The notes: generated from the letters alone by a model not told the origin. A DNA stretch of 6,981 nucleotides from Anaerolineales bacterium (GCA_022865865.1 JALHTN010000546.1:1-6981), one strand, 5' to 3'; shown: positions 1 to 6,152, numbered from the stretch's first letter. Program-made: numbers and translations.

Positions 1-1179
1 AGTCTTCCCAGTCCCCGTTTGACCGACGATGGCGACTGTTTGACCAGGCTTTACCTTGAATGAAATCCCTTGCAAGGCAGGTTCCCCTTGCTCATAGACA
101 AAAGTCACATCCTTGAACTCAATCTCGCCCTGCATTTCTTGGCTGTATCCTGCTGTGTTCTGGTCGAGACTGCTTTCACGGTTAATCAATTCCAGAATCC
201 TTGTGGCTCCTGCAACCCCTAGTGATACCTGTGAATAAGCAAACATTGAAACGAAAGTTGGGAATCCTAACAATTGGAGCAGTCCAAAATAAGCCACCAC
301 ATCTCCCACATCCAATGTTCCCTGATAATAGAGCACCAGTGCATGCAGCAAACCTCCGGCATTGGCCAATGCCAGCAGCAATAAAGGTAAGAAGCGTGCC
401 TCGATATCGCCTTGGTGAACGACGGCATCGCGATACCTGCGCGCATTGTTGATAAACCGGCCAACTTCGCTTCTTTCTTGAGACATCCCCTTTACCGTTT
501 CGACACCATCGATCGCCTCTGCCAGACGAGAATTTAATTCACCGAAGGAATTTCTAACCTCAGTTGTTACAGGCTGCAGTTCTCTCAGATATTGCTGGAT
601 GGCGAAAACATATGCGATGATGTACAGGGCAGGAGTGATGATTAGAGCAGGATCATAGCGTGGGGCAAAGATCAACGGCATAAGCATAAAAATCGCTGAT
701 CCTACTACCAGATTGATGCCAGGATTGAACATCAGGTTGATCTCCCTGACATCGTTGGTCGCCCTGGCCATGATGTCTCCAACCGGCTGTAAGCTGTGGA
801 AAGTCATGCTCTTTCCCAATAGGTTTACATATAGCTCTTCGCGGATATCACGTTCCAATCTTTGGCCAAACAATTCTGCGCTGAAATTGCGTCCAAATTG
901 AAGCACACCTCGTAATACCTGAGTAGCTGCGATAGTTACCGATATCCTTATCAACGCGTCTATATCTGCAGGTGTACCTAGGATGACATCGAAAGCCTGA
1001 CCAATCAATATCGGAACAACCGCTGCCAAAGCAGCATTTGAAATTGCCCCCCCGAGAAGGATCAGTCCCAATGGCCAATAACGCAGGGTGTGCGAAATTA
1101 GCCACCTTTTAGTACCGCTCCTGTTTGCTGAATGCTCTTCAGGGAGGGTAAATTCTGCCGATATCGAATTTGCAGACAT
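1..1179 (-). CDS. ABC exporter half-transporter (membrane domain fused to ATPase), 3' part cut by window edge
   Basis: Reading the reverse strand from ATG at 1179 gives 393 uninterrupted codons that run off the left edge. Residues about 28-330 form a type-1 ABC exporter membrane domain. Hydrophobic segments lie near 35-65, 78-95, 153-195 and 262-318, and a coupling-helix motif GDIMARATNDV spans 134-144. The nucleotide-binding domain starts near residue 350 (GEIEFKDVTFVY, with a likely A-loop Tyr362). It reaches a full Walker A, GQTGTGKT, at 386-393, where the window ends, so the Q-loop, signature and Walker B lie outside. Such proteins work as homodimers or heterodimers exporting lipids, drugs or peptides; the substrate cannot be read here. 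An AGAGG lies about 13 bases before the chosen ATG. In-frame ATG (1209) and GTG (1206) are alternative starts, preceded by GAGGGG but spaced very tightly. It is divergent from the SLC13-type gene. Confidence 0.93.
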   Translation of the reverse strand, partial: MSANSISAEFTLPEEHSANRSGTKRWLISHTLRYWPLGLILLGGAISNAALAAVVPILIGQAFDVILGTPADIDALIRISVTIAATQVLRGVLQFGRNFSAELFGQRLERDIREELYVNLLGKSMTFHSLQPVGDIMARATNDVREINLMFNPGINLVVGSAIFMLMPLIFAPRYDPALIITPALYIIAYVFAIQQYLRELQPVTTEVRNSFGELNSRLAEAIDGVETVKGMSQERSEVGRFINNARRYRDAVVHQGDIEARFLPLLLLALANAGGLLHALVLYYQGTLDVGDVVAYFGLLQLLGFPTFVSMFAYSQVSLGVAGATRILELINRESSLDQNTAGYSQEMQGEIEFKDVTFVYEQGEPALQGISFKVKPGQTVAIVGQTGTGKT

Positions 1180-1483
1180 TGATATTTTTGGTCCTCTGGC
1201 GGACACCATCCCCTCACTGAATTCATGATGCTTCCGCCGGTACAGATGGATAGGATACCACAAAAAGAATAGATGAATCCCTCATCAAATCCGTCTCATT
1301 TGAGTGCTATAGTCTGATAACAATGACGGATTCCACGGTGTTTTGTTCTGGGAGTCTGCAGGAACTGACCACTATTTTGCTTTTCCGAGATCATCCTTTT
1401 ACCAGGAGCAAGAAAGATTAAATTTAGGGATTTATCACTCGTTCCAGACTGGGAAAGGAGCTACTTTCCATCCGGCAACGATC

Positions 1484-1510
1484 TGATCCAAATGCACAGT
1501 TTACGGATCA
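1484..1510 (+). promoter_or_regulatory. Candidate operator dyad TGATCC-N15-GGATCA
   Basis: TGATCC at 1484-1489 and GGATCA at 1505-1510 are perfect inverted repeats. Their centres are 21 bases apart, about two helical turns, which suits a dimeric regulator binding one face. The dyad sits just upstream of a TATAAT box and would overlap the -35 region of the SLC13-type gene. Six-base arms can arise by chance, so this is only a candidate. Confidence 0.25.
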
Positions 1511-1517
1511 TTTAAGT

Positions 1518-1523
1518 TATAAT
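1518..1523 (+). promoter_or_regulatory. Candidate -10 box (TATAAT) for the SLC13-type gene
   Basis: A perfect TATAAT lies 105 bases before the GTG start of the SLC13-type permease. The -35 is poor: TGCACA at 1493-1498 matches TTGACA at four of six positions but with a 19-base spacer. If active, transcription would begin near 1530 and give a leader of about 100 bases that includes the foldable GC-rich segment at 1551-1591. Confidence 0.35.
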
Positions 1524-1550
1524 TTGAAAAATCTAATATTAGCCTCAAAA

Positions 1551-1591
1551 GGGAGATACCCGGCTATAGAGCTGGGTAGAGGCCAAACCCC
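1551..1591 (+). promoter_or_regulatory. Foldable GC-rich leader segment, possible RNA regulatory element
   Basis: This GC-rich island lies in otherwise AT-rich leader sequence, ending about 37 bases before the SLC13-type start. Three pairings are visible. GGG/CCC (1551-1553 with 1559-1561) has a 5-base loop. CCCGGCT/AGCTGGG (1559-1565 with 1570-1576, one G-U pair) has a 4-base loop. GGGT/ACCC (1574-1577 with 1587-1590) has a 9-base loop. The first and second share 1559-1561, and the second and third share 1574-1576, so the folds are alternatives. It matches no riboswitch class I can recall, and no T-run terminator follows. Confidence 0.3.
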
Positions 1592-1628
1592 AATAATTAT
1601 TCAATTTTTCACTGCCAGATAAACCACT

Positions 1629-3413
1629 GTGACCACAGAGATTGCACTCACCCTCGCTATCATTCTGATGGCAATTATATTATTTACCACGGAAAAGCTG
1701 CGGGTCGATTTGGTCGCACTGTTGGTGCTCTTAGCTGTTTCGATCACAGGGTTGGTCGCGAAGGAAGAGGTATTTCTGGGATTCGCCAACCCAGCAGTGA
1801 TCACCATCTGGGCGGTCTATATCGTTTCTGGCGGGTTGTTCAAAACGGGTGTTGCCGACAAATTGGGATCAATGATTCTGCGCCTATCTGGCTCAAGTGA
1901 AGCCCGGTTGATCGCGGTGATCATGCTCACCTGCGGTATCATGTCCGCCTTCATGAACAATGTTGGCGCGGTGGCGGTACTGATGCCAGCCGTGATCGGA
2001 ATATCCAAGAAAACCAGCATCCCGGTTTCAAAATTACTCATTCCCCTGGCTTTTTCCTCCCTGCTCGGTGGAACAATGACCCTGATCGGCACTCCAGCCA
2101 ACATCCTCGCCCAGGGAGTTCTGATCGCTCGCGGTTTGCCCAGCTTCAGTTTTTTCGAAATCACACCGATGGGCTTGCTGGTACTCGCTACCGGGATCAT
2201 CTACATGGTCACCATTGGTCGTCATCTGCTTCCCATACGAGAGACAGCCGGCGACCCATTAGCTTCCTCCCAATTGCGTGAATATATCAGCGACGTTCAG
2301 GTAAGCCCTCAAAGTTCATTAAATGGAAGGAACTTGTATGAATCTGGGTTGGGGGCTGATTTTGACCTGACGGTTTTATCGATCATCCGTGATGGGAAGC
2401 CATTGGTTGGATTGCACAGGGATATGGTCATCCAGGAAAATGACCACTTGATTCTAGAGGGATCAGCTCAAAACCTGTTGACTGCAAAAGAGGATCTCAA
2501 GTTTGATATCCATACCGGTCATGATTTTGAGATTTCGGATCTGGATACTGAACAATCTTACATATTTGAAGCCACCCTGGCTCCTCGATCTACCATGGTG
2601 GGACGCACCTTGAACACGGTGAACTTCAGGGATAGTTTTGGTATGACGACTCTCGCGATTTGGCGCCAAGGAGATGTGATCACTGAGCACCTAAGAGATG
2701 TCCCCCTGCGCTTTGGAGACTCTCTGCTGCTCCAGGGACCACCAGGCAGGGTGCGTGCCCTGCAGAAAGGCAATGAATTCCTGGTCCTTGAGCCTGTTGA
2801 GTTTGAGCGCAGGCGGAGCAAAAAAGCACCTCTTGCTGCGGGAATCATGATCATGGTGATCTTGCTGGCAATCTTCACTAATCTCGGTATTGCAGTTGCT
2901 ATGTTGATCGGATCCGTATCGATGGTGCTTACTGGATGCTTATCCATGGATGAAGCATACGAAAGTATCGACTGGCGAACTGTGTTCCTGGTAGGCGGAA
3001 TGCTTTCACTGGGTATCGCTATGGAGAACACCGGCACCACCCAATTCCTGGCGGATAATTTGCTGAGTTTATTGGGTGATTTCGGAGCGATCGGATTATT
3101 AGCCGGGATTTATTTACTTTCTGCACTGATCACTCAACCCATGTCGAATGCCGCAGCGGTTGTCCTGATCGTTCCCATCGCAATTGACACCGCTTTAGGA
3201 CTGGGTGCCAATCACCTGACCTTCACAATGGCAGTAGTCATTGGTGCCGCGACCAGCTTCCTCACACCAGTAGGGCACAAAGCCAATGTGCTGGTGTTCG
3301 GCCCTGGTGGTTACAGGTTCGCAGATTACGCTCGCGTGGGTGCACTGCTCACAGTTGCCTTATTCATCGTATCAATGATTTTCTTGCCTATCTTGTGGCC
3401 GTTTTATCAATAA
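1629..3413 (+). CDS. SLC13-type (DASS/ion transporter superfamily) permease with two central TrkA-C domains
   Basis: A 594-residue integral membrane protein. The N-terminal half (about 1-205) and C-terminal half (about 398-594) are hydrophobic repeats of the ion transporter superfamily. The first has SAFMNN (106-111) and GTPAN (154-158); the second has MSNAAAV (505-511) and TPVGHKAN (546-553), the paired re-entrant hairpin motifs expected for substrate and cation binding. Between them lie two cytoplasmic TrkA-C/RCK_C-like domains (about 215-295 and 305-390), common in bacterial SLC13 proteins and usually thought to sense ligands. Family members carry dicarboxylates, sulfate or related anions, often with sodium; the substrate here is not readable. 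The start is GTG, because an in-frame TAA lies three codons upstream (1620-1622). No good Shine-Dalgarno is visible. The length fits the family and no frameshift is seen. It is monocistronic, divergent from the ABC gene and convergent with murE. Confidence 0.9.
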   Translation: MTTEIALTLAIILMAIILFTTEKLRVDLVALLVLLAVSITGLVAKEEVFLGFANPAVITIWAVYIVSGGLFKTGVADKLGSMILRLSGSSEARLIAVIMLTCGIMSAFMNNVGAVAVLMPAVIGISKKTSIPVSKLLIPLAFSSLLGGTMTLIGTPANILAQGVLIARGLPSFSFFEITPMGLLVLATGIIYMVTIGRHLLPIRETAGDPLASSQLREYISDVQVSPQSSLNGRNLYESGLGADFDLTVLSIIRDGKPLVGLHRDMVIQENDHLILEGSAQNLLTAKEDLKFDIHTGHDFEISDLDTEQSYIFEATLAPRSTMVGRTLNTVNFRDSFGMTTLAIWRQGDVITEHLRDVPLRFGDSLLLQGPPGRVRALQKGNEFLVLEPVEFERRRSKKAPLAAGIMIMVILLAIFTNLGIAVAMLIGSVSMVLTGCLSMDEAYESIDWRTVFLVGGMLSLGIAMENTGTTQFLADNLLSLLGDFGAIGLLAGIYLLSALITQPMSNAAAVVLIVPIAIDTALGLGANHLTFTMAVVIGAATSFLTPVGHKANVLVFGPGGYRFADYARVGALLTVALFIVSMIFLPILWPFYQ

Positions 3414-3480
3414 TCTGCGCTTTATCCCCACCTAGTTCTCGACTCGAAAACATCCTTTCATTCAATTTCCCGGATTTTTA

Positions 3481-3516
3481 TAAATTGCACGAGTAAAAAA
3501 TCATTCTTGCAATTTA
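3481..3516. repeat. AT-rich inverted repeat TAAATTGCA / TGCAATTTA
   Basis: Nine-base arms at 3481-3489 and 3508-3516 pair perfectly. After one mismatch, a further short helix (3491-3494 with 3503-3506, one G-T wobble) fits, leaving an 8-base loop. It is not followed by a T-run on the plus strand, so it is not a typical terminator. It could be a protein-binding dyad or a 3'-end structure in this convergent gap. Confidence 0.4.
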
Positions 3517-3524
3517 ATTGATTA

Positions 3525-3680
3525 TCAGGTTGGAAATTTTGCCCAAGGAGGGCAATTTATTCCAGGTTTAAGTTTATCCTGAATTATTTTGGCGCAGCGA
3601 TGAAAGTAAATAATATATATGTTGGCGATCAACAGAATCGTCGAGACTATTGCAAACCGGGCGACTGTCACTTGATGCAA
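3525..3680 (-). CDS. Candidate 51-residue single-span membrane protein (weak)
   Basis: On the reverse strand, 64 bases after the murE stop, a TTG at 3680 opens 51 codons ending in TGA (3525-3527). A GGAG lies 8 bases before this TTG; an in-frame GTG at 3671 is an alternative. The peptide begins MHQVTVARF and has a strongly hydrophobic stretch at about residues 9-26 (AIVSTILLIANIYIIYF region). Next come positive residues (HR, K, K, K) and a tail with two prolines and Cys43. The pattern suits a small single-pass membrane protein, but AT-rich non-coding DNA often mimics this. I do not recognise it. It overlaps the inverted-repeat hairpin at 3539-3555, and an antisense ORF covers part of it. Confidence 0.2.
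   Translation of the reverse strand: MHQVTVARFAIVSTILLIANIYIIYFHRCAKIIQDKLKPGINCPPWAKFPT
3539..3555 (+). terminator. Weak terminator-like hairpin after the SLC13-type gene
   Basis: TTGCCC (3539-3544) and GGGCAA (3550-3555) pair perfectly around a 5-base AAGGA loop. On the plus strand it is followed by TTTATT, a poor T-run, about 125 bases after the SLC13-type stop. It could end that transcript inefficiently. On the minus strand it would follow murE, with AAAATTT beyond it. Confidence 0.35.
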
Positions 3681-3744
3681 AAAGCTATCTCCACCCTGGC
3701 CATACCAAATCGCTCAAAAAACACCAATAACTTACCTTGAAAGC

Positions 3745-5316
3745 TCACTCATCCTGGGTGGGCAAATAGGACATCGCTGGTCCTTCAATTCCCAGGAGCT
3801 CCGCAAGTGCAGCTCGCATCGCAGTGCGGTCATCCCAGGGATATTCAATCTCCCCGAAACACATTGACTGCTCGTGTCCTTTCCCGCAAGAAATCACCAC
3901 ATCACCCGGCTCTGCTAAACTGAGGGCAAAACGGATCGCATTACCACGATCAGGTACGCGCCAGAAGGTACGCCCTTCCTCCCCTCCCATGGATTGGTTT
4001 CCTGCAGCCATGTCAGACAATATATCATCCAGAGATTCGCTGCGTGGGTCTTCAGCGGTGAGCACGGTCAAATCTGCCTTTTGAGCTGAAATTTCTGCCA
4101 TCATTCCCCGCTTAGCCTGGTCGCGTAGACCCGCTGAGCCAAAGACCGCGATCACCTTTCCTCGGGTCAGTTCTCGGGCAGTATGCAAAGCATTATTCAG
4201 TGCATTTGGCGTGTGGGCAAAATCAACGATCGCCAGGAAGTCCTGGCCCAGATCGATCACCTCCATCCTTCCGGGTATACCAGGTAAAGAGGCAATCCCT
4301 TTTTGGATGAATTCATCGTCAATCCCCAGACCTACAGCAGTGGCAGTAATCGCCGCCAGACAATTTGAGATGTTGTATGACCCAACCAAATTGCTATCGA
4401 TTTTGAAATAGGCGCCATTTCCAACCCGCGCAGAAAACCTCAATCCAGCGGAATCGGCTTGAATATCTCCAGCACAGACATCTGCGTCGGGTTGGATACC
4501 ATAGGTGACCTTGCGGACGCTGGGTTCTAATTCTCGCACTACCCCCGCCAAATAATCATAAGAATTGTCATCCTCATTCAGTACTGCAAGACGTGGATTT
4601 CCATGTTTTTTGGATACTGAGCGGGATAATTCAGTTAGCAAACTACCCTTCGCGGATAGGTAGGCGTCATAGCTGCCATGATAATCCAGATGCTCATGGG
4701 TGATGTTCGTCACCACGGCCAGGTCAAATTCGCAATACGCGACACGCTGTTGTGCCAATCCATGGGAAGTCGCTTCAAGGATCACGTGTGTGATCCCAGA
4801 GGCAAGCATTTCCGCTAAATAACTCTGGACAATTGGGGCTTCAGGCGTGGTGACATGAAAACCAGTATCCAATATTCTGTCACCAATCTGGGCATTTACG
4901 GTTGAGATCATGCCAGCTTGAATACCTGCTGCCTGCAAAATGCGGAAGATCAAATTTGCGGTTGTGGTCTTTCCATCTGTCCCGGTTACGCCGATCACGG
5001 TCAGCTCTCGAGCTGGGAAATCGTAAAAGGCTGCTGATAATTGCGCCAGAGCTGTGCGTCCATCCACTGCCCTGAGATAAGGTACTTCGATGTCGGGTAC
5101 TACCTTGGTGCCGACCACCGCAGCAGCCCCTCGTGCAACGGCTTCAGGAATATATTGATGTCCATCGGCACTTTCCCCCTCCAGGGCAAAAAATACATTT
5201 CCAGGTTCCACCAATCGCGAGTCGAGGGCAATACCAGTAACCAAAATCTCAGGAATATATCCCTGGAAGGCATGTGGGAAATGATTTACCAGTTGATTTA
5301 AATTGATCTGGTGCAT
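3745..5316 (-). CDS. murE: UDP-N-acetylmuramoyl-L-alanyl-D-glutamate--diamino-acid ligase (MurE)
   Basis: A 523-residue cytoplasmic Mur ligase that adds the third (diamino) residue to UDP-MurNAc-L-Ala-D-Glu using ATP. The N-terminal UDP-binding domain (about 1-100) has TGIALDSRLVEPGNVFFAL. The central ATPase domain has the P-loop GVTGTDGKTTT (109-119, Lys116), TTPEA (157-161), a THEHLDYHG motif (207-214) and the lysine expected to be carbamylated, Lys223 in SAKGS. The C-terminal domain begins near 349 (GRMEVI) and has DFAHTPNAL (365-373), GKGHE (478-482) and WDDR (494-497). GKGHE supplies the Gly and Glu that bind meso-diaminopimelate in E. coli. The usual DNPR is EDPR here (422-425), so the exact diamino acid is uncertain. 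The start at ATG 5316 fits the family N-terminus, but no Shine-Dalgarno precedes it; a hairpin lies there instead. It sits last behind the F0 genes, with no other mur gene in view. Confidence 0.95.
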   Translation of the reverse strand: MHQINLNQLVNHFPHAFQGYIPEILVTGIALDSRLVEPGNVFFALEGESADGHQYIPEAVARGAAAVVGTKVVPDIEVPYLRAVDGRTALAQLSAAFYDFPARELTVIGVTGTDGKTTTANLIFRILQAAGIQAGMISTVNAQIGDRILDTGFHVTTPEAPIVQSYLAEMLASGITHVILEATSHGLAQQRVAYCEFDLAVVTNITHEHLDYHGSYDAYLSAKGSLLTELSRSVSKKHGNPRLAVLNEDDNSYDYLAGVVRELEPSVRKVTYGIQPDADVCAGDIQADSAGLRFSARVGNGAYFKIDSNLVGSYNISNCLAAITATAVGLGIDDEFIQKGIASLPGIPGRMEVIDLGQDFLAIVDFAHTPNALNNALHTARELTRGKVIAVFGSAGLRDQAKRGMMAEISAQKADLTVLTAEDPRSESLDDILSDMAAGNQSMGGEEGRTFWRVPDRGNAIRFALSLAEPGDVVISCGKGHEQSMCFGEIEYPWDDRTAMRAALAELLGIEGPAMSYLPTQDE

Positions 5317-5327
5317 AATTTATCAAA

Positions 5328-5354
5328 TACGCCCAAGGAATGTCCCTGGGCGTA
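5328..5354 (-). terminator. GC-rich hairpin between atpF and murE
   Basis: TACGCCCAAGG (5328-5338) and CCCTGGGCGTA (5344-5354) pair over 11 positions with one mismatch around a 5-base loop. Read on the minus strand it lies 54 bases after the atpF stop and is followed by TTTGATAAATT, then the murE ATG only 11 bases after the stem. The T-run is weak, so it may be a leaky terminator or attenuator for the atp transcript. It may also be a translational element, since it occupies the place where a murE Shine-Dalgarno should be. Confidence 0.5.
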
Positions 5355-5381
5355 TAAATCATTATACAGGATAATGATTTA
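5355..5381. repeat. Perfect AT-rich inverted repeat upstream of murE
   Basis: TAAATCATTAT (5355-5365) and ATAATGATTTA (5371-5381) are perfect 11-base inverted repeats around ACAGG. The repeat directly abuts the GC-rich hairpin at 5328-5354, so two hairpins fill most of the atpF-murE gap. It contains a TATAAT on the minus strand. Its symmetric arms could be an operator or the first stem of a two-stem leader. Confidence 0.55.
5361..5366 (-). promoter_or_regulatory. Candidate -10 box (TATAAT) for murE
   Basis: On the minus strand a perfect TATAAT lies 44 bases before the murE ATG, inside the AT-rich dyad. The -35 at 17-base spacing is poor (TTTCGA, three of six matches). Transcription from here would start near 5354, at the first base of the GC-rich hairpin, giving murE a very short leader made almost wholly of that stem. 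It could let murE be expressed apart from the atp genes. Confidence 0.3.
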
Positions 5382-5407
5382 GATCGAAATCATGAAGATG
5401 AATAATT

Positions 5408-6145
5408 TTAGTATAGACTCTGCCGCAAGGACTCGAGCTGACCGCCAACAGATCCGTCCAGGACTTTATCGCCAACGCGAACGATCAGCCCACCCAGGAT
5501 AGCTGGATCAACCCGGAATGTTACTGTTGCCTGGTCTCCTACCTGAGAGAGAACATCTTGCTTAACGGCTTCTTTCTCTTCAGTGGTCAGCGGGAGGGCA
5601 CTGGTTACCTCGGCTGAGGCACCACTTACCTGCTGACCTTCCAGGACAACAATCCGACCGGATTTTACGCCAGAGAAGAACTCATCGATTAATACGCGTT
5701 GACGCCCTTCATCCAAAGACGCATTAATCAATTTTTGGGCGGCTGCAATTGCCAAAGCACCAACCTGCCCACGCATTTCACCAAGTATGCGGTCACGTTC
5801 GCTCTCTACTTCCGCCAACGATTCCTCACGTTTTTTGGCTGCCTCAGCTTCAGCTGCAGCAATTACTTCCTTACCCTGCGTTTCAGCTCTTTCATTTGCA
5901 TCGCGCATGATTTGACTGGCTTTGGCTTGCGCGTCTGCAAGAACTACTTCCGCTTCTTGTTCTGCGTTTTGCCTGGCTTCAGCTGCAATACGGGCATCTT
6001 CTAAACCCTCAGCGATCGCGGTTCTCCGTCTCTCCAGCAGTCCTAAAATTGGTTTGTAAACCCATGCACGCAGGACCACAAAAATGATCGCAAAGTTAAA
6101 TATTTGAACAAATAAGTAACCTAAATTAAGTCCTAATCCTTCCAC
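5408..6145 (-). CDS. atpF: ATP synthase F0 subunit b fused to a delta-subunit C-terminal domain
   Basis: A 245-residue peripheral-stalk protein, well above the usual 155-175 for subunit b. Residues about 9-27 form the single membrane anchor. Family-typical YKPILGLLERR (30-40) follows, then a long charged, Ala/Glu/Arg-rich coiled coil (about 41-145). The b-like part ends with ALAIAAAQKLI (130-140) and an EFF segment (155-157). From about 180 the sequence changes to the delta (OSCP) C-terminal domain: SALPLTTEEKEAV (182-194), then VDPAILGGLIVRVGDKVLDGSV (212-233). This corresponds to the E. coli delta region around ...AGVIIRAGDMVIDGSV. The delta N-terminal six-helix domain, about 105 residues, is missing. 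The start is GTG at 6145, with AAGGAG 7 bases upstream. It follows atpE; downstream is murE rather than atpH/atpA. Full b-delta fusions are known in mycobacteria; this one is shorter. Confidence 0.93.
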   Translation of the reverse strand: MEGLGLNLGYLFVQIFNFAIIFVVLRAWVYKPILGLLERRRTAIAEGLEDARIAAEARQNAEQEAEVVLADAQAKASQIMRDANERAETQGKEVIAAAEAEAAKKREESLAEVESERDRILGEMRGQVGALAIAAAQKLINASLDEGRQRVLIDEFFSGVKSGRIVVLEGQQVSGASAEVTSALPLTTEEKEAVKQDVLSQVGDQATVTFRVDPAILGGLIVRVGDKVLDGSVGGQLESLRQSLY

Positions 6146-6152
6146 TGGGGTG

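Larger units (their letters stand above)
1180..1628. other. Divergent intergenic region, ABC gene / SLC13-type gene
   Basis: About 450 bases lie between two divergent genes. I see no convincing ORF. The left half (about 1210-1450) shows nothing I can name; the reading frame of the ABC gene stays open upstream to a stop near 1278, but only the ATG at 1209 and GTG at 1206 are plausible extra starts. A small perfect hairpin, GGAAAG/CTTTCC with a 6-base loop, lies at 1452-1469. The right half holds a dyad, a -10-like box and a GC-rich foldable segment, listed separately, all placed to serve the plus-strand gene. Confidence 0.6.
3414..3744. other. Convergent intergenic region, SLC13-type gene / murE
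   Basis: About 330 AT-rich bases separate two converging genes. The region holds an AT-rich inverted repeat (3481-3516), a GC-capped hairpin (3539-3555) and an imperfect CCAGG/CCTG hairpin near 3561-3586. It also has two short ORFs on opposite strands: 51 codons on minus at 3525-3680 and 46 codons on plus at 3600-3740. No classical terminator with a strong T-run follows either gene, and nothing here resembles a known RNA. Confidence 0.6.

Noticed and set aside
848..1105. 85-codon minus-strand ORF near the start of the ABC gene
   Set aside because: It is on the same strand but out of frame with the 393-codon ABC reading frame, which has clear family motifs throughout.
1452..1469. Shine-Dalgarno-like AAAGGAG with possible small gene on plus
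   Set aside because: No start codon with a useful frame follows at proper spacing; the bases are part of a small GGAAAG/CTTTCC hairpin.
1551..1591. Known riboswitch (c-di-AMP, fluoride, cobalamin, SAM)
   Set aside because: None of the conserved cores I remember for these classes is present, and the segment is too short for most of them.
1817..3040. Long open frames on the minus strand inside the SLC13-type gene (127 and 160 codons)
   Set aside because: They overlap a clear membrane transporter on the plus strand, show no family motifs, and are antisense shadows.
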